From NCBI GenBank assembly GCA_937138955.1, contig CAKZPJ010000075.1, positions 1 to 19,541 on the forward strand: a stretch of 19,541 nucleotides of DNA. The letters are read 5' to 3'. The notes under the pieces were generated by a model that did not search any database, had not been told where the DNA came from, and was given only the letters and a program-made list of their open reading frames with translations. Numbering within the stretch: the stretch's first letter is position 1; the number at the start of each line of letters is the position of its first letter. Both the position numbers and the translations under genes were made by a program. This document shows positions 1 to 8,628 of this stretch, piece by piece. This stretch comes from an uncultured Flammeovirgaceae bacterium (lineage in GTDB: Bacteria; Bacteroidota; Bacteroidia; Cytophagales; Cyclobacteriaceae).

Positions 1-706
1 AATACCCAGCTTGGCGCATTCCTCCCCCAAATACCTTTCGGATTCGCCGAGCCTGCTTAATCAAATCCTGACTACCGACCAATACTGATCCGACCGGAGC
101 CCCTAAACCTTTAGAAAGACAGACCGAAATAGAAGAAAAGTACTTACCGTACTCGGCTGGATCATCGCCGGTAGCGGTCAGCGCATTGAACACTCGAGCC
201 CCGTCCAGATGCAAAGCTAGTGAATGTTTCTGGCACACACTCGCAATTGCTTCAATCTGATCTAAAGTGTAGCAGGCTCCGCCCCCCTTATTCATTGTGT
301 TTTCTAACGCAACTAAACTGGTAGCCGGAAAGTGAACATCGTCGGGGTTGATACTACCTTTAATCATTTCGGCATTGAGGATGCCGCGCTCACCTGATAA
401 CAATCGTACCGAAACCATAGAGTTATAGGCTAGCCCACCGCCTTCGTAAAGGTAGATGTGGGCATTACGATCACATATCACCTCTTGTTGTGGCTGAGTT
501 TGCGCCCGAATCGCTATTTGGTTGGTCATGGTACCGGAAGGGCAAAATAGGCCAGCCTCCGTACCGAAGATACGCGCGGTTTTTTCCTCCAACGCTTGCA
601 CGGTGGGGTCTTCCCCAAAAACATCGTCGCCCACTGAAGCTTGCATCATGGCTTCCAACATAGCCGGTGTCGGACGGGTTACGGTATCGCTGCGAAGATC
701 TATCAT
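1..706 (-). CDS. ltaE: Low-specificity L-threonine aldolase, 3' end cut by window edge
   Basis: This PLP enzyme cleaves L-threonine or L-allo-threonine to glycine and acetaldehyde in the cytoplasm. The visible 235 residues begin [16 protein letters not shown], the standard opening of the beta-eliminating lyase/threonine aldolase family. They also contain the PSGTMTNQ segment (about 56-63), [11 protein letters not shown] (about 81-91), the cofactor-region [10 protein letters not shown] (about 166-175) and [10 protein letters not shown] (about 198-207), whose lysine near 199 is the expected Schiff-base residue. The family is about 340 residues long, so roughly the last 100 lie beyond base 1. 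The ATG at 704-706 is chosen because the family starts exactly there. The gene is divergent from the sigma operon, across 248 bases in which I see no clear promoter or RNA gene. Confidence 0.93.
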   Translation of the reverse strand, partial: MIDLRSDTVTRPTPAMLEAMMQASVGDDVFGEDPTVQALEEKTARIFGTEAGLFCPSGTMTNQIAIRAQTQPQQEVICDRNAHIYLYEGGGLAYNSMVSVRLLSGERGILNAEMIKGSINPDDVHFPATSLVALENTMNKGGGACYTLDQIEAIASVCQKHSLALHLDGARVFNALTATGDDPAEYGKYFSSISVCLSKGLGAPVGSVLVGSQDLIKQARRIRKVFGGGMRQAGY

Positions 707-954
707 ATTTCTTAGGTGTTAAGGTGTTATAGTATCGTGTTTGATGATTGTTGGTAGAGAACAAAGTTTTGAATTTAGGGCTTTGGGTTCATAATACTCA
801 CGAACACTCGAACTCATCGCACTATAACATCTGAATACCTGATACATTAAAACCCCTAAATTAGTCGTAGAAACTACAGAAGCAAAAAAATGTAAATTAC
901 CACGCAACTAACTTTCAACTTGCTGCATCTTAGTGGTGAAATGCCCGATTGCTT

Positions 955-1521
955 ATGGGACTAAATATCTACCAAAGCCGAACCTTGGACACACTCGTTG
1001 ACGGATTGCGTAAGAACGATGGCCGTTCGCAGAAAGCGGTCTACGAGCGATTTTCGCCCATTATGTTTTCCGTAAGCTTACGCTACGTAAAGGATTACGA
1101 TAGTGCCCAAGATGTTTTGCTCAAAAGCTTCATGAAAGTGTTCGACAACATTCGGCAGTATACTGGGCAGGGAAGTTTTGAGGGCTGGGTTCGGCGCATT
1201 GTGGTAAACGAATCGCTGATGTATTTACGCAAGCACAAAAACATGTCAGTAGAAGTAGATATTGAAGCAGCGAAAGATACAGCCGCCACTACTTACAACC
1301 ACTTGGAGGCAGAGGAGTTACTGCACGTAGTGCAACAGTTACCGGTAGGTTACCGCACGGTCTTTAATCTTTACGCTATTGAGGGCTACTCCCACGCCGA
1401 AATTGCCGAAAAGCTTGGCATCAGTGAAGGTACTTCCAAGTCGCAACTGAGCCGGGCAAAACAGTTATTAAGACAAATGCTTGATCGGATTGACCCGTCT
1501 TATCAAGATCAAATCGGATAA
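955..1521 (+). CDS. RNA polymerase ECF-type sigma-70 factor
   Basis: A 188-residue extracytoplasmic-function sigma factor that should direct RNA polymerase to a small regulon. Region 2 occupies about residues 24-92 (AVYERFSPIMFSVSLRYVK, then DSAQDVLLKSFMKVF and the GSFEGWVRRIVVN segment). Region 4 occupies about 122-175, with the helix-turn-helix EGYSHAEIAEKLGISEGTSK followed by SQLSRAKQLL. The ATG at 955 is preferred. An in-frame TTG two codons upstream (949) would add only Met-Leu and has no support. The next gene starts two bases after the stop, so the two are certainly cotranscribed. In this phylum such factors are usually held by a membrane anti-sigma partner, and the neighbour fits that role. 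The target promoters cannot be read from the window. Confidence 0.92.
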   Translation: MGLNIYQSRTLDTLVDGLRKNDGRSQKAVYERFSPIMFSVSLRYVKDYDSAQDVLLKSFMKVFDNIRQYTGQGSFEGWVRRIVVNESLMYLRKHKNMSVEVDIEAAKDTAATTYNHLEAEELLHVVQQLPVGYRTVFNLYAIEGYSHAEIAEKLGISEGTSKSQLSRAKQLLRQMLDRIDPSYQDQIG

Positions 1522-1523
1522 TT

Positions 1524-2228
1524 ATGGACGATATAGAAAAATTATTTAAAGAAAAGCTAGCTCAGCATCCTGTGGTTCCGCCGCCGGGAGTTTGGGAAAA
1601 GCTTCAGCAAACTCAAGTGCAAGAAAAGAAGAAAGGGGCTTGGTGGTGGATAGCCGCATCAGTAGCCCTGCTGCTGTTAGCCGGAGTAGCCTTTATATTC
1701 ACTCAACAAACTACCACTTCGAGTGATACCGTAGCGGCAGAGCTACCTAGAGTGCAGCCAGAGGTACCGAAATTAGCTGCGGAGGATATGCCTAAACCTC
1801 TCTTGAAACGTATTCCAAAAACTGTTGAATCTATTCCGATAGTTAAGGTGCTTTCACCAACGACCGCAGTTTCCCAAACATCGGCTCCTGAAAGAAGTCA
1901 AATAGAAGTAACTCAACATCTAGCAAGTATTGACAAGGTTGAGACTACTTCGCCGCCGGAATATCAACCCAAGTTAGACCAACTACCCCAAGCTGCTCAG
2001 ATAGTTGACGCGTTGGTTCAGCCGAAAACAACGGTAACTATTATCTACAAATCAGGAAAGGCAGATGATGAGATGATAGAAGAAACAAAAAAAACTTTCA
2101 AAAAAGCTTTTGCTTTTTTAGCTGACATAAAGGAAGGTGGATTGGGTTTTTCGGAGCTACGCTCGGCCAAATCGGAGATTATTTCTAAAGCATTTTCTAA
2201 CAAACGAGAACCTATGGCAGCCGAGTAG
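1524..2228 (+). CDS. Single-pass membrane protein, probable anti-sigma partner
   Basis: A 234-residue protein with a short cytoplasmic part (1-38), one strong transmembrane helix (about 39-60, starting AWWWIAASVALLLLAG) and a long periplasmic tail of low complexity rich in Pro, Thr, Val and Lys. The N-terminal pattern 'LFKEKLAQHPVVPPPGVWEKL' resembles the cytoplasmic heads of Bacteroidetes proteins encoded straight after ECF sigma genes. No zinc anti-sigma HxxxCxxC motif is present, so the assignment to an anti-sigma role rests on gene order and topology, not on a recognised domain. The start is two bases after the sigma stop, implying translational coupling. The periplasmic tail (about 61-234) has no domain I recognise. 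It could sense envelope state or contact the outer-membrane product of the next gene. Confidence 0.75.
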   Translation: MDDIEKLFKEKLAQHPVVPPPGVWEKLQQTQVQEKKKGAWWWIAASVALLLLAGVAFIFTQQTTTSSDTVAAELPRVQPEVPKLAAEDMPKPLLKRIPKTVESIPIVKVLSPTTAVSQTSAPERSQIEVTQHLASIDKVETTSPPEYQPKLDQLPQAAQIVDALVQPKTTVTIIYKSGKADDEMIEETKKTFKKAFAFLADIKEGGLGFSELRSAKSEIISKAFSNKREPMAAE

Positions 2229-2269
2229 TCGGAGCCAATATTCATTAATCCATTTAACCATTAATTCTT

Positions 2270-3346
2270 ATGAAAACGATATTCAGCATTTTGCTGACCC
2301 TGATAAGCTATGTCCTGGGAGCTACTGCTCTTTTTACCGATCCTATTGCCCAGGATACTATCATCATTCGTTTGGGTAGTGGCGAAGAAGTTATAATTAT
2401 ATCTGAAAGCGGTAATGAAGTTGAGCTTCTAAAGCAGTTTGATATGAATGCCATACTTCGCGATCTAGACAACAATGAAGATTCTGCATCAGATGGAAAA
2501 GTTTACGTAGAAATACAAGATCAAACCGGCGAGAGGTATGACTTTGAAGAAGATGAAGAAAGACTATCTCTGGAAGAAAAGCTGGAGCGATTAGAAGATA
2601 AAATGCGAAGAGTAAGTAGATCATCCGGTAACACTACATCCTCTTCTTCCTCAGGTTTCAATAACAACACTTCCACTAATCGCTCTCGTAAACATCGCTC
2701 GGGTACAAGTTCAACCATGATGTTTGATTTTGGCCTGAACAATTACCTGAGTAATGGAAATTTTCCCGACGATACTGACGAGCTGTACGCGGTAAAGCCA
2801 CTAGCTTCCTGGAATATTGCCTTAGGTATCACTAATACTACTCGAATAGCTGGCCCACTGTATTTAGAGTGGGGTGGAAATGTGAATTGGTATAACTTCA
2901 AATTTCAGAACGACCGTACTCGTATGCTAAAGACCGATAATGGGGTAGATTTTTTTGAAGACTTAGATGTGGTTGATCCTCGCAAGAGCAAATTTGTAGT
3001 GCCTTACGTAAATGCCCAATTCGTACCTATGCTACAGTTCGGAAAGGCTCGGCGAGATGGTTGGTTTCCGCTAGACCGCGACGAGGACTCTGGTTTCCGA
3101 ATCGGGATGGGTGGGTACGCCGGATACCGAGTAGGTAGCCGACATAAGAATGTATTTGTAGAGGACAATGATCGGAAACGGGTGAAAAATCGCACGAACT
3201 ACTATGTTAATAATTGGCGGTACGGCGTGAGGTTCCAGCTAGGATTTCGTGATTTTGACTTCTACGCAAATTACGACCTGAATGAGCTTTTTGTAGAAGG
3301 TCAGGGGCCAGAACTGAATGCTTTTAGCTTTGGAATTATGTTCTAG
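2270..3346 (+). CDS. Outer-membrane beta-barrel protein with coiled-coil/Ser-rich N-terminal region
   Basis: A 358-residue exported protein, third gene of the sigma operon (41 bases after the anti-sigma-like gene). Residues 1-28 look like a signal peptide (MKTIFSILLTLISYVLGATA). Residues about 95-122 are highly charged and probably coiled coil (EEDEERLSLEEKLERLEDKM), followed by a Ser/Asn/Thr-rich linker (about 121-147). From about 148 to the end the sequence alternates hydrophobic and polar residues with aromatic girdles and ends in FSFGIMF. A terminal aromatic is typical of outer-membrane barrels. Function is unknown, and no known transporter signature is seen. Its place behind a sigma/anti-sigma pair suggests an envelope-stress or surface-remodelling product. 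The stop TAG shares the bases CTAG with the stop of the convergent porP-type gene. Confidence 0.8.
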   Translation: MKTIFSILLTLISYVLGATALFTDPIAQDTIIIRLGSGEEVIIISESGNEVELLKQFDMNAILRDLDNNEDSASDGKVYVEIQDQTGERYDFEEDEERLSLEEKLERLEDKMRRVSRSSGNTTSSSSSGFNNNTSTNRSRKHRSGTSSTMMFDFGLNNYLSNGNFPDDTDELYAVKPLASWNIALGITNTTRIAGPLYLEWGGNVNWYNFKFQNDRTRMLKTDNGVDFFEDLDVVDPRKSKFVVPYVNAQFVPMLQFGKARRDGWFPLDRDEDSGFRIGMGGYAGYRVGSRHKNVFVEDNDRKRVKNRTNYYVNNWRYGVRFQLGFRDFDFYANYDLNELFVEGQGPELNAFSFGIMF

Positions 3347-4398
3347 GGCTTCCATAAATAATTGGGCATAAAAGCTGGGCAAGGATTTTTCTTTACCTTT
3401 CGGCTTACTTTACCGGGCTTAGCTTTGGTTGAAAATTGAAGTGCTAGTGATATCTCGTGCGATCCTCCCGAAGAAGCTGGACCCAATTTGGAAACCGTAA
3501 GGTCATAACTATATCCGAAAGAAAATCCATTAATAGAAACGCCGAAAGCCATCGCTAACGCATCATGATTAATAGTGCGAGGCATATCTCGCTGAATAGG
3601 CAATCCCTTGTACCAGACCCCTAACATTAACATCCGGTAGAAATAGCTAAGTCCTACATCTAACTGATTAAATCTTCCCTGTTGACGATACTGAAATGAA
3701 GGGTTAATACTAGAAGCCATCCGGTTACGAAATGGACCCAGGTTGATGGGGATTTTATAACCGGCGTGCACAGAAAGCCGCATTGGTAGCATGCTTTCTT
3801 CTTCTAATACTGATTGGTTAGGTCGATTGAGATGGTGAACAGCTACTCCTCCCCAGAATCGCTTATCGTAGACTAACACCCCAGTAGCAAAGTCAAAGTG
3901 ATTTACATTTTCTAGGTTTCGTAAGGCCGGATCGGTACTAGGAGCGTTAGAGTTGCCAAATTGTAATTGGTCAGCAAAGACGAGCTTAGAGTAATCTAGG
4001 CTTTGCATGCTATAGCCAACCTGTAAAGAAGGTACCGCCTGTAAACCACTGGTAATAGGAATTCGGTAAGAATACGTTGCTCCAATACTGGTAGACTGAA
4101 GGCTGGCAGTACCCGCCCGATCGTTTACCGCAATTAACCCGACACTACTGGGTGAACCTTTAATATTGTAATCGTAAGAAAATGCGTAAGTAACAAAAGC
4201 TTTAGGAAGACTTGACCAGTGATTACGATAATTAACAGCAGCTCGGTGCTGACGAGTAGCTCCGGTGAAAGCTGGGTTCAGATAAATAGGGGAGGAGTAA
4301 TACTGAGTGAATTGCGGGTCTTGCGCCCAAAGCATTTCACTGCTCATTGATAGAAATAATAGAAAGGTAAAAAATCTTAACATAACTTCATTATTCAT
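3343..4398 (-). CDS. PorP/SprF family type IX secretion-associated outer-membrane protein
   Basis: A 351-residue outer-membrane beta-barrel protein of the PorP/SprF family. The signal peptide (residues 1 to about 25, ending MLWA) precedes the family hallmark QDPQFTQYYSSPIYLNPAFTG (26-46 region). AVNYRNHWSSLP follows, then the long run of beta strands ending in SFGYSYDLTVSKLG...SGGSHEISLAL. Family members are known to act with type IX secreted proteins. SprF, for example, is needed for surface delivery of the adhesin SprB. This gene starts 12 bases after the stop of the giant PKD gene, so the two form an operon, and the PKD protein is its likely client. An internal ATG at 4383 (Met6) would also give a good signal peptide. 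The 3' end overlaps the convergent outer-membrane gene by 4 bases. Confidence 0.93.
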   Translation of the reverse strand: MNNEVMLRFFTFLLFLSMSSEMLWAQDPQFTQYYSSPIYLNPAFTGATRQHRAAVNYRNHWSSLPKAFVTYAFSYDYNIKGSPSSVGLIAVNDRAGTASLQSTSIGATYSYRIPITSGLQAVPSLQVGYSMQSLDYSKLVFADQLQFGNSNAPSTDPALRNLENVNHFDFATGVLVYDKRFWGGVAVHHLNRPNQSVLEEESMLPMRLSVHAGYKIPINLGPFRNRMASSINPSFQYRQQGRFNQLDVGLSYFYRMLMLGVWYKGLPIQRDMPRTINHDALAMAFGVSINGFSFGYSYDLTVSKLGPASSGGSHEISLALQFSTKAKPGKVSRKVKKNPCPAFMPNYLWKP

Positions 4399-4410
4399 AC
4401 ACTCAACCTC

Positions 4411-7400
4411 TTATCGAATCAACGCTACATCTCCTACTACTGTCCGTGTATCACCGTCACTAAACTTGAGCTTTACTTTGTAGACATAAGCATCCTTCGG
4501 ACACAGCCTTCCTTTGTAATAGCCGTTCCAGCCTTGCGTTTTGTCAAAGCTCTCAAACATCAATTCTCCCCAGCGATTATAGATCATCATATGAAACTCA
4601 GTTACCCCCTCAAACACCGGTAGAAAAATATCATTCTTTCCACCTCCCCCTACTACTTCTGAATTACTGGGACCGAATGGGCTAGGTGTAAATGCGTTAG
4701 GAACTTGAAATGTGCCACCTTCTTCAATCAGCACCGCTGACTCTACCACTATGGTATCCAGACATCCTTGATTGGATTCGGCAATCAACGTAACGTCGTA
4801 GATACCCGTTGTTTCGTAAGTATGATTCGGGTTAAATTCGGTAGAGGTGGTTCCATCACCAAAATCCCAGAAGTAATTCTCAGCTCCTAAACTCAGGTTA
4901 ACAAAGTAGATAGGCTCGCCCAGAAAGGCCTTATCGGGGCGAAAGTTGAAGAATGCCCGGGGAGTCTCGTAAACTTCAACGCTAAATTCCTTTCGCTCCA
5001 CAATCGTCACGCCTGCGCTGTTGCTGGCTTCCAGTGTAACGGTGTAAAAACCTGGTTCGTAGTAAGTATATACCGGATTCTCTTCGGTAGATCGACCTTC
5101 ACCCTCCCCAAAACTCCATCGGTAACTATTTGCTTCAGCGTAACGGCTTAAGTTACGGAATTGTACTGTCAGCGGACGGCACCCGGTTGGTGGTTCGTAA
5201 GCAAAGTCTACCTCAGGCAGAAAAGGTTCAATCACAATGGGTTTTACTAAGGTATCGACGCAGCCTAGTGCATTTTGAGCGATTAAGGTAATATCGTAGC
5301 TACCCGTATCGGCGTACTGGTGAATAGGTTCTTCTAAGGTAGAAGTAGTGCCATCGCCAAAGTCCCAGAAGTAAGTTTCAGCTCGCTGGCTTCGGTTGGT
5401 AAGGAAAATATCTTCATTGCGGATGTAGCGCTGGGCTAAACGAGGTCTAAAATCCGCTTTTGGCCCCTGAGTAAGGTCAACTACAATGGTCTTTTCTTCG
5501 GTTACCATCACCCCAAGCTCGTTGCTAGCTTGCAAGGAAATTGTGTAGACCCCCGATACTTCGTAAGTGTGAACTGGATTCCATTCGGTAGAAATATTAC
5601 CATCGCCAAAATCCCAGAGGATAGTACTGCTATCGGCGTAGATAGTGGTGTTGGTAAAAGTGACTTCTAACGGCAGACAGCCCTCAATAGTGGTATAGCT
5701 AAAGTTTACCTGAGGTAACGTTTGTTTGATAATCACTAGCGCTGAATCTTCCTCAAAGCAGTATTGACCGGTGGCTCTCAGCTTAACCATATACTCACCC
5801 GGAGCGGCGTAGGTATGCGTGCCAGGGTCAGCTTCGTTAGATACGGTGCTATCGCCAAAATCCCACTCGTACGCCCAGCTACCGGGATTAGTAGTATTAA
5901 TGATGGAAACTGTTGTATTTGGAATCTCCAGCAATGTTGGATCAACGGTGAATGAGGCGTTAATATTTTCTGCTGGATCTATGTCAATTGTTCTGCTGGT
6001 AATGGTACTCTCGCAAGTATTACCGCCATTAATCGTTTTCAGAGTAATTGTAACCGGATAGCTTAGATTTTTCTTTTCAAAAGTAACTAGCAACTTATCG
6101 GCAGTGTAACTAGGATTATTGAGTGGTGCTGGGTTGACTGTCCACTGATAGAATAATCCTTTTTGCTGGGCATCCAGCTCATACGTTACTATATCACAAT
6201 CGGCCTCTACAAACGTAGTATCGAAGGCTGACGAAGGAGCTGGAAACACTTGCACAACTTCTTCGTAAGGCGCAAAACATTTAGTACTAGACGTAGGCTG
6301 CAACTGTACCCGATACTGTTGAGTGGTGGTGGTGTCGTTAGTAATGGTATAGTTAAAAATGGGATTAACAGCAGGAATGGTATAAGTATCTAGTACGGAT
6401 GAATCAGCTTCATCAAAAACAGTCCACACGTAATCGTCAGCACCTAATGATTGGGTAGTGGCGGTTACTTCAAAATTGAAGGTATGAGGAGAGCAATTGG
6501 TACTACCTCCGGAGAAATTAGTAATAACATACTCGGACGGCGGGGCAGCAAACACGGTGATAGTATCTCGCTGGCTCATCGCATCACAGCCATTGGTTGC
6601 ATCTACCGCTAACCAAACTTCGTACTGCTGGTCAGCAAAACTCGCCAAAGTATTTTCAAGGAGTAGCTCAGTAGTATCAGCTAGTGGAAATGAGAAAGTT
6701 TGTTCGGTGAAAGGAGCAGAGGTAATATCCTTCACATGCCAAATGTAGTCATTTACACCACCCGGTTGATCAACTAGTAATGTGTCTACTGCAAAAGCAA
6801 CCGTCAACGGTCCACAACCTTCGGTAGCATCGGGAGTAAAGGAAGGATAAGGAGATGGGTTTACAGTAATCGGTAGGGTAATTACATCGGAACAGACTCC
6901 CTTTCTGGTGGTTACCCGATGGTGAACCTGATAGGTGCCCGCTACCGGAAACAGATGCTTGAATGGGCCTTCGCCCGTAGTTTCAAAGGTTCCATCATCG
7001 TCTAAATCCCACTCGTACAAATCAATTTCGTCGCTATTTACAACTGTAGTTAGCGTAGCCGCACTCTCTATTATCACGCTATCGGATTGACAACCGGCAG
7101 TGAAGGTAAAATTGGCGGTAGGTGGGGCGTAAATATGTACGTAAGCTGTATCACGACTTTCGCAGCTTACCCCGACAGCCGAAGCGACTAGTTCGGCCAT
7201 ATAGGTACCCGGATTAGTGATAGCAACTTCTAAGCTATCGGGGGCGGTATCACCACTTGTAGTTTGAACTAAGGCTCCTGTTTCGTCGAAGAAATTCCAC
7301 GTCCATTCCGAAGTAGCTGGATCAAACCCTGTGGAGACATCTTTGAACTTAACATCTACCGTAACCGGAGATACCGGATCGTAGCAAAGTGGCGGAAGCG

Positions 7401-8628
7401 GGTTTCCGCTAAGGTCAGAAACCGCGATAGCTGCATTAGCTGTTGGCACAATATTAATTGTGCTTATGAATGTGCCCCCGCAATTTCCTACCGAATTTCC
7501 ATCTCTTACTATGAGTCTCACCCTCTTTGGGCCGGGAGTAGTAAAATTGTGCTTAGGATTTTCTAGAGCAGAGGACTTAACAACTGTTCCGGTATTAATA
7601 TCTGTAATTTCCCAGTCGTAAGCGAAGGCAGCACCGACAAGAGGCGGAGTTAGATTCTCAAAAAGCACCCGATCACCTACGCAAAACTCGGTTTGAACTG
7701 GATTTGAAGGATTATTTAGTTTGGTTGTAAAGTTAGTGTGGGCAGTATCTACTACTACAATTTGGGCGGTAGTTTGAATAAACATACTATCGCCATTTAC
7801 TAAATTACCTAAGGTTGGGTTTAAATAGTTACCGTCGGTCGTATCAGCATCGTAAGGATTACAAATATTCCAATTCCTTAGAGTGACTTCAAACTGGTCG
7901 CCTACGGCACTTCCGAAAGCGGTAATTGGTTCACTCTGGGAAGTAGATACTTCAATGGGGCCTTGAAGTACTTCAACATCTCCTGGAAAAGCATAAGGCT
8001 CCACTACTCCGTCTACCTGTACACCCGGAATGCGGTTGGCACCACCACCCGTGCCATAAATCCACTGTACCCAGCGTACCGCATTATTTATTCGGTCGTT
8101 TTCGCCCGAGTTAGGTACGCAGTTCCAAATACTATTATCATCAAATTGAACAATAGCAGTCTCGCCTACACAAACTCGGTAGAGAATAGGATCTATTCGA
8201 GGCTGCCCGCCATTATCTTCATCTGTATCCCATACCGTAACATTTTGGCTTTGCAACGAACTAGAACAGAGTGTTCCGTTAATTTGAATTTGCACGGTAG
8301 GTACATAGTTACATTGGGTCCCTCCTTGAGGATATAAGTGGGTTGCTACGGCTTCGTACCTTCCTGCCCCTACATCTACGGCAGGAACAGTGACAACGGG
8401 AGAGCCGTCAGCCCAATCGTAAACAAATTCTACAGTAGCCGGGCCGCCTAGTACAGTGTACCATACTCTCCACTCGAAATTATGAGGAGCACACAAACGC
8501 GGTGGACTCTCCACATTATTTCCCGGGTTGGAATATGTAGAGCACTGAGCTTTGGCTTGCTGGTTTACCAAAACCGTAGCTAAAACGATACTGATAAATG
8601 TATATGCTATGTAAAGCTTTCTATTCAT
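4411..8628 (-). CDS. Giant PKD-repeat surface protein with type B (gliding-motility-associated) type IX sorting domain
   Basis: A 1405-residue secreted adhesin-like protein. Signal peptide 1 to about 27 (MNRKLYIAYTFISIVLATVL, then VNQQAKAQ). The body is a chain of roughly eleven immunoglobulin-like PKD or PKD-like domains. The early ones are diverged (YDWADGSP near the N-terminus, then YDWEI, YIWHV, YVWTV). The later ones are canonical, with WDFGDG and HTYxxxGxY motifs. Residues about 973-1304 are a two-domain unit duplicated in tandem. The last ~95 residues (from VPNAFTP, through FHMMIYNRWGELMFES and GWNGYYKG, to YKVKLKFSDG and the terminal VALIR) match the 'gliding motility-associated C-terminal domain' that marks type B type IX cargo. 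No catalytic domain is visible. The ATG at 8628 is chosen over an upstream in-frame ATG (8754), because only the former begins with a signal peptide. It is cotranscribed with the PorP/SprF-type gene downstream. Confidence 0.93.
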   Translation of the reverse strand: MNRKLYIAYTFISIVLATVLVNQQAKAQCSTYSNPGNNVESPPRLCAPHNFEWRVWYTVLGGPATVEFVYDWADGSPVVTVPAVDVGAGRYEAVATHLYPQGGTQCNYVPTVQIQINGTLCSSSLQSQNVTVWDTDEDNGGQPRIDPILYRVCVGETAIVQFDDNSIWNCVPNSGENDRINNAVRWVQWIYGTGGGANRIPGVQVDGVVEPYAFPGDVEVLQGPIEVSTSQSEPITAFGSAVGDQFEVTLRNWNICNPYDADTTDGNYLNPTLGNLVNGDSMFIQTTAQIVVVDTAHTNFTTKLNNPSNPVQTEFCVGDRVLFENLTPPLVGAAFAYDWEITDINTGTVVKSSALENPKHNFTTPGPKRVRLIVRDGNSVGNCGGTFISTINIVPTANAAIAVSDLSGNPLPPLCYDPVSPVTVDVKFKDVSTGFDPATSEWTWNFFDETGALVQTTSGDTAPDSLEVAITNPGTYMAELVASAVGVSCESRDTAYVHIYAPPTANFTFTAGCQSDSVIIESAATLTTVVNSDEIDLYEWDLDDDGTFETTGEGPFKHLFPVAGTYQVHHRVTTRKGVCSDVITLPITVNPSPYPSFTPDATEGCGPLTVAFAVDTLLVDQPGGVNDYIWHVKDITSAPFTEQTFSFPLADTTELLLENTLASFADQQYEVWLAVDATNGCDAMSQRDTITVFAAPPSEYVITNFSGGSTNCSPHTFNFEVTATTQSLGADDYVWTVFDEADSSVLDTYTIPAVNPIFNYTITNDTTTTQQYRVQLQPTSSTKCFAPYEEVVQVFPAPSSAFDTTFVEADCDIVTYELDAQQKGLFYQWTVNPAPLNNPSYTADKLLVTFEKKNLSYPVTITLKTINGGNTCESTITSRTIDIDPAENINASFTVDPTLLEIPNTTVSIINTTNPGSWAYEWDFGDSTVSNEADPGTHTYAAPGEYMVKLRATGQYCFEEDSALVIIKQTLPQVNFSYTTIEGCLPLEVTFTNTTIYADSSTILWDFGDGNISTEWNPVHTYEVSGVYTISLQASNELGVMVTEEKTIVVDLTQGPKADFRPRLAQRYIRNEDIFLTNRSQRAETYFWDFGDGTTSTLEEPIHQYADTGSYDITLIAQNALGCVDTLVKPIVIEPFLPEVDFAYEPPTGCRPLTVQFRNLSRYAEANSYRWSFGEGEGRSTEENPVYTYYEPGFYTVTLEASNSAGVTIVERKEFSVEVYETPRAFFNFRPDKAFLGEPIYFVNLSLGAENYFWDFGDGTTSTEFNPNHTYETTGIYDVTLIAESNQGCLDTIVVESAVLIEEGGTFQVPNAFTPSPFGPSNSEVVGGGGKNDIFLPVFEGVTEFHMMIYNRWGELMFESFDKTQGWNGYYKGRLCPKDAYVYKVKLKFSDGDTRTVVGDVALIR
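4716..5711 (-). repeat. Tandem duplication of a two-PKD-domain unit (period 498 bases, 166 residues)
   Basis: Inside the giant PKD gene, bases about 5214-5711 and 4716-5213 encode two copies of the same A-B domain pair. A domains read VNFSY...GCLPL...WDFGDG and VDFAY...GCRPL...WSFGEG. B domains read YFWDFGDGTTST...LGCVDT and YFWDFGDGTTST...QGCLDT. Anchors in A (around 5600 and 5101) and in B (5351 and 4853) are both offset by about 498 bases, so the period is constant. The nucleotide sequence over the WDFGDG segment is still closely similar between copies (ccatcgccaaagtcccagaa against ccatcaccaaaatcccagaa). Exact unit edges are my estimate. Confidence 0.8.

Noticed and set aside
719..907. Minus-strand frame of 62 codons upstream of the aldolase
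   Set aside because: No protein-like features, lies in the AT-rich divergent gap, and would crowd the aldolase leader. Treated as chance.
949..954. TTG start of the sigma factor
   Set aside because: Adds only two residues and an ATG follows at once.
7963..8337. 124-codon plus-strand frame inside the PKD gene
   Set aside because: Antisense to well-supported PKD coding sequence, with no recognisable domain. It is a shadow frame.
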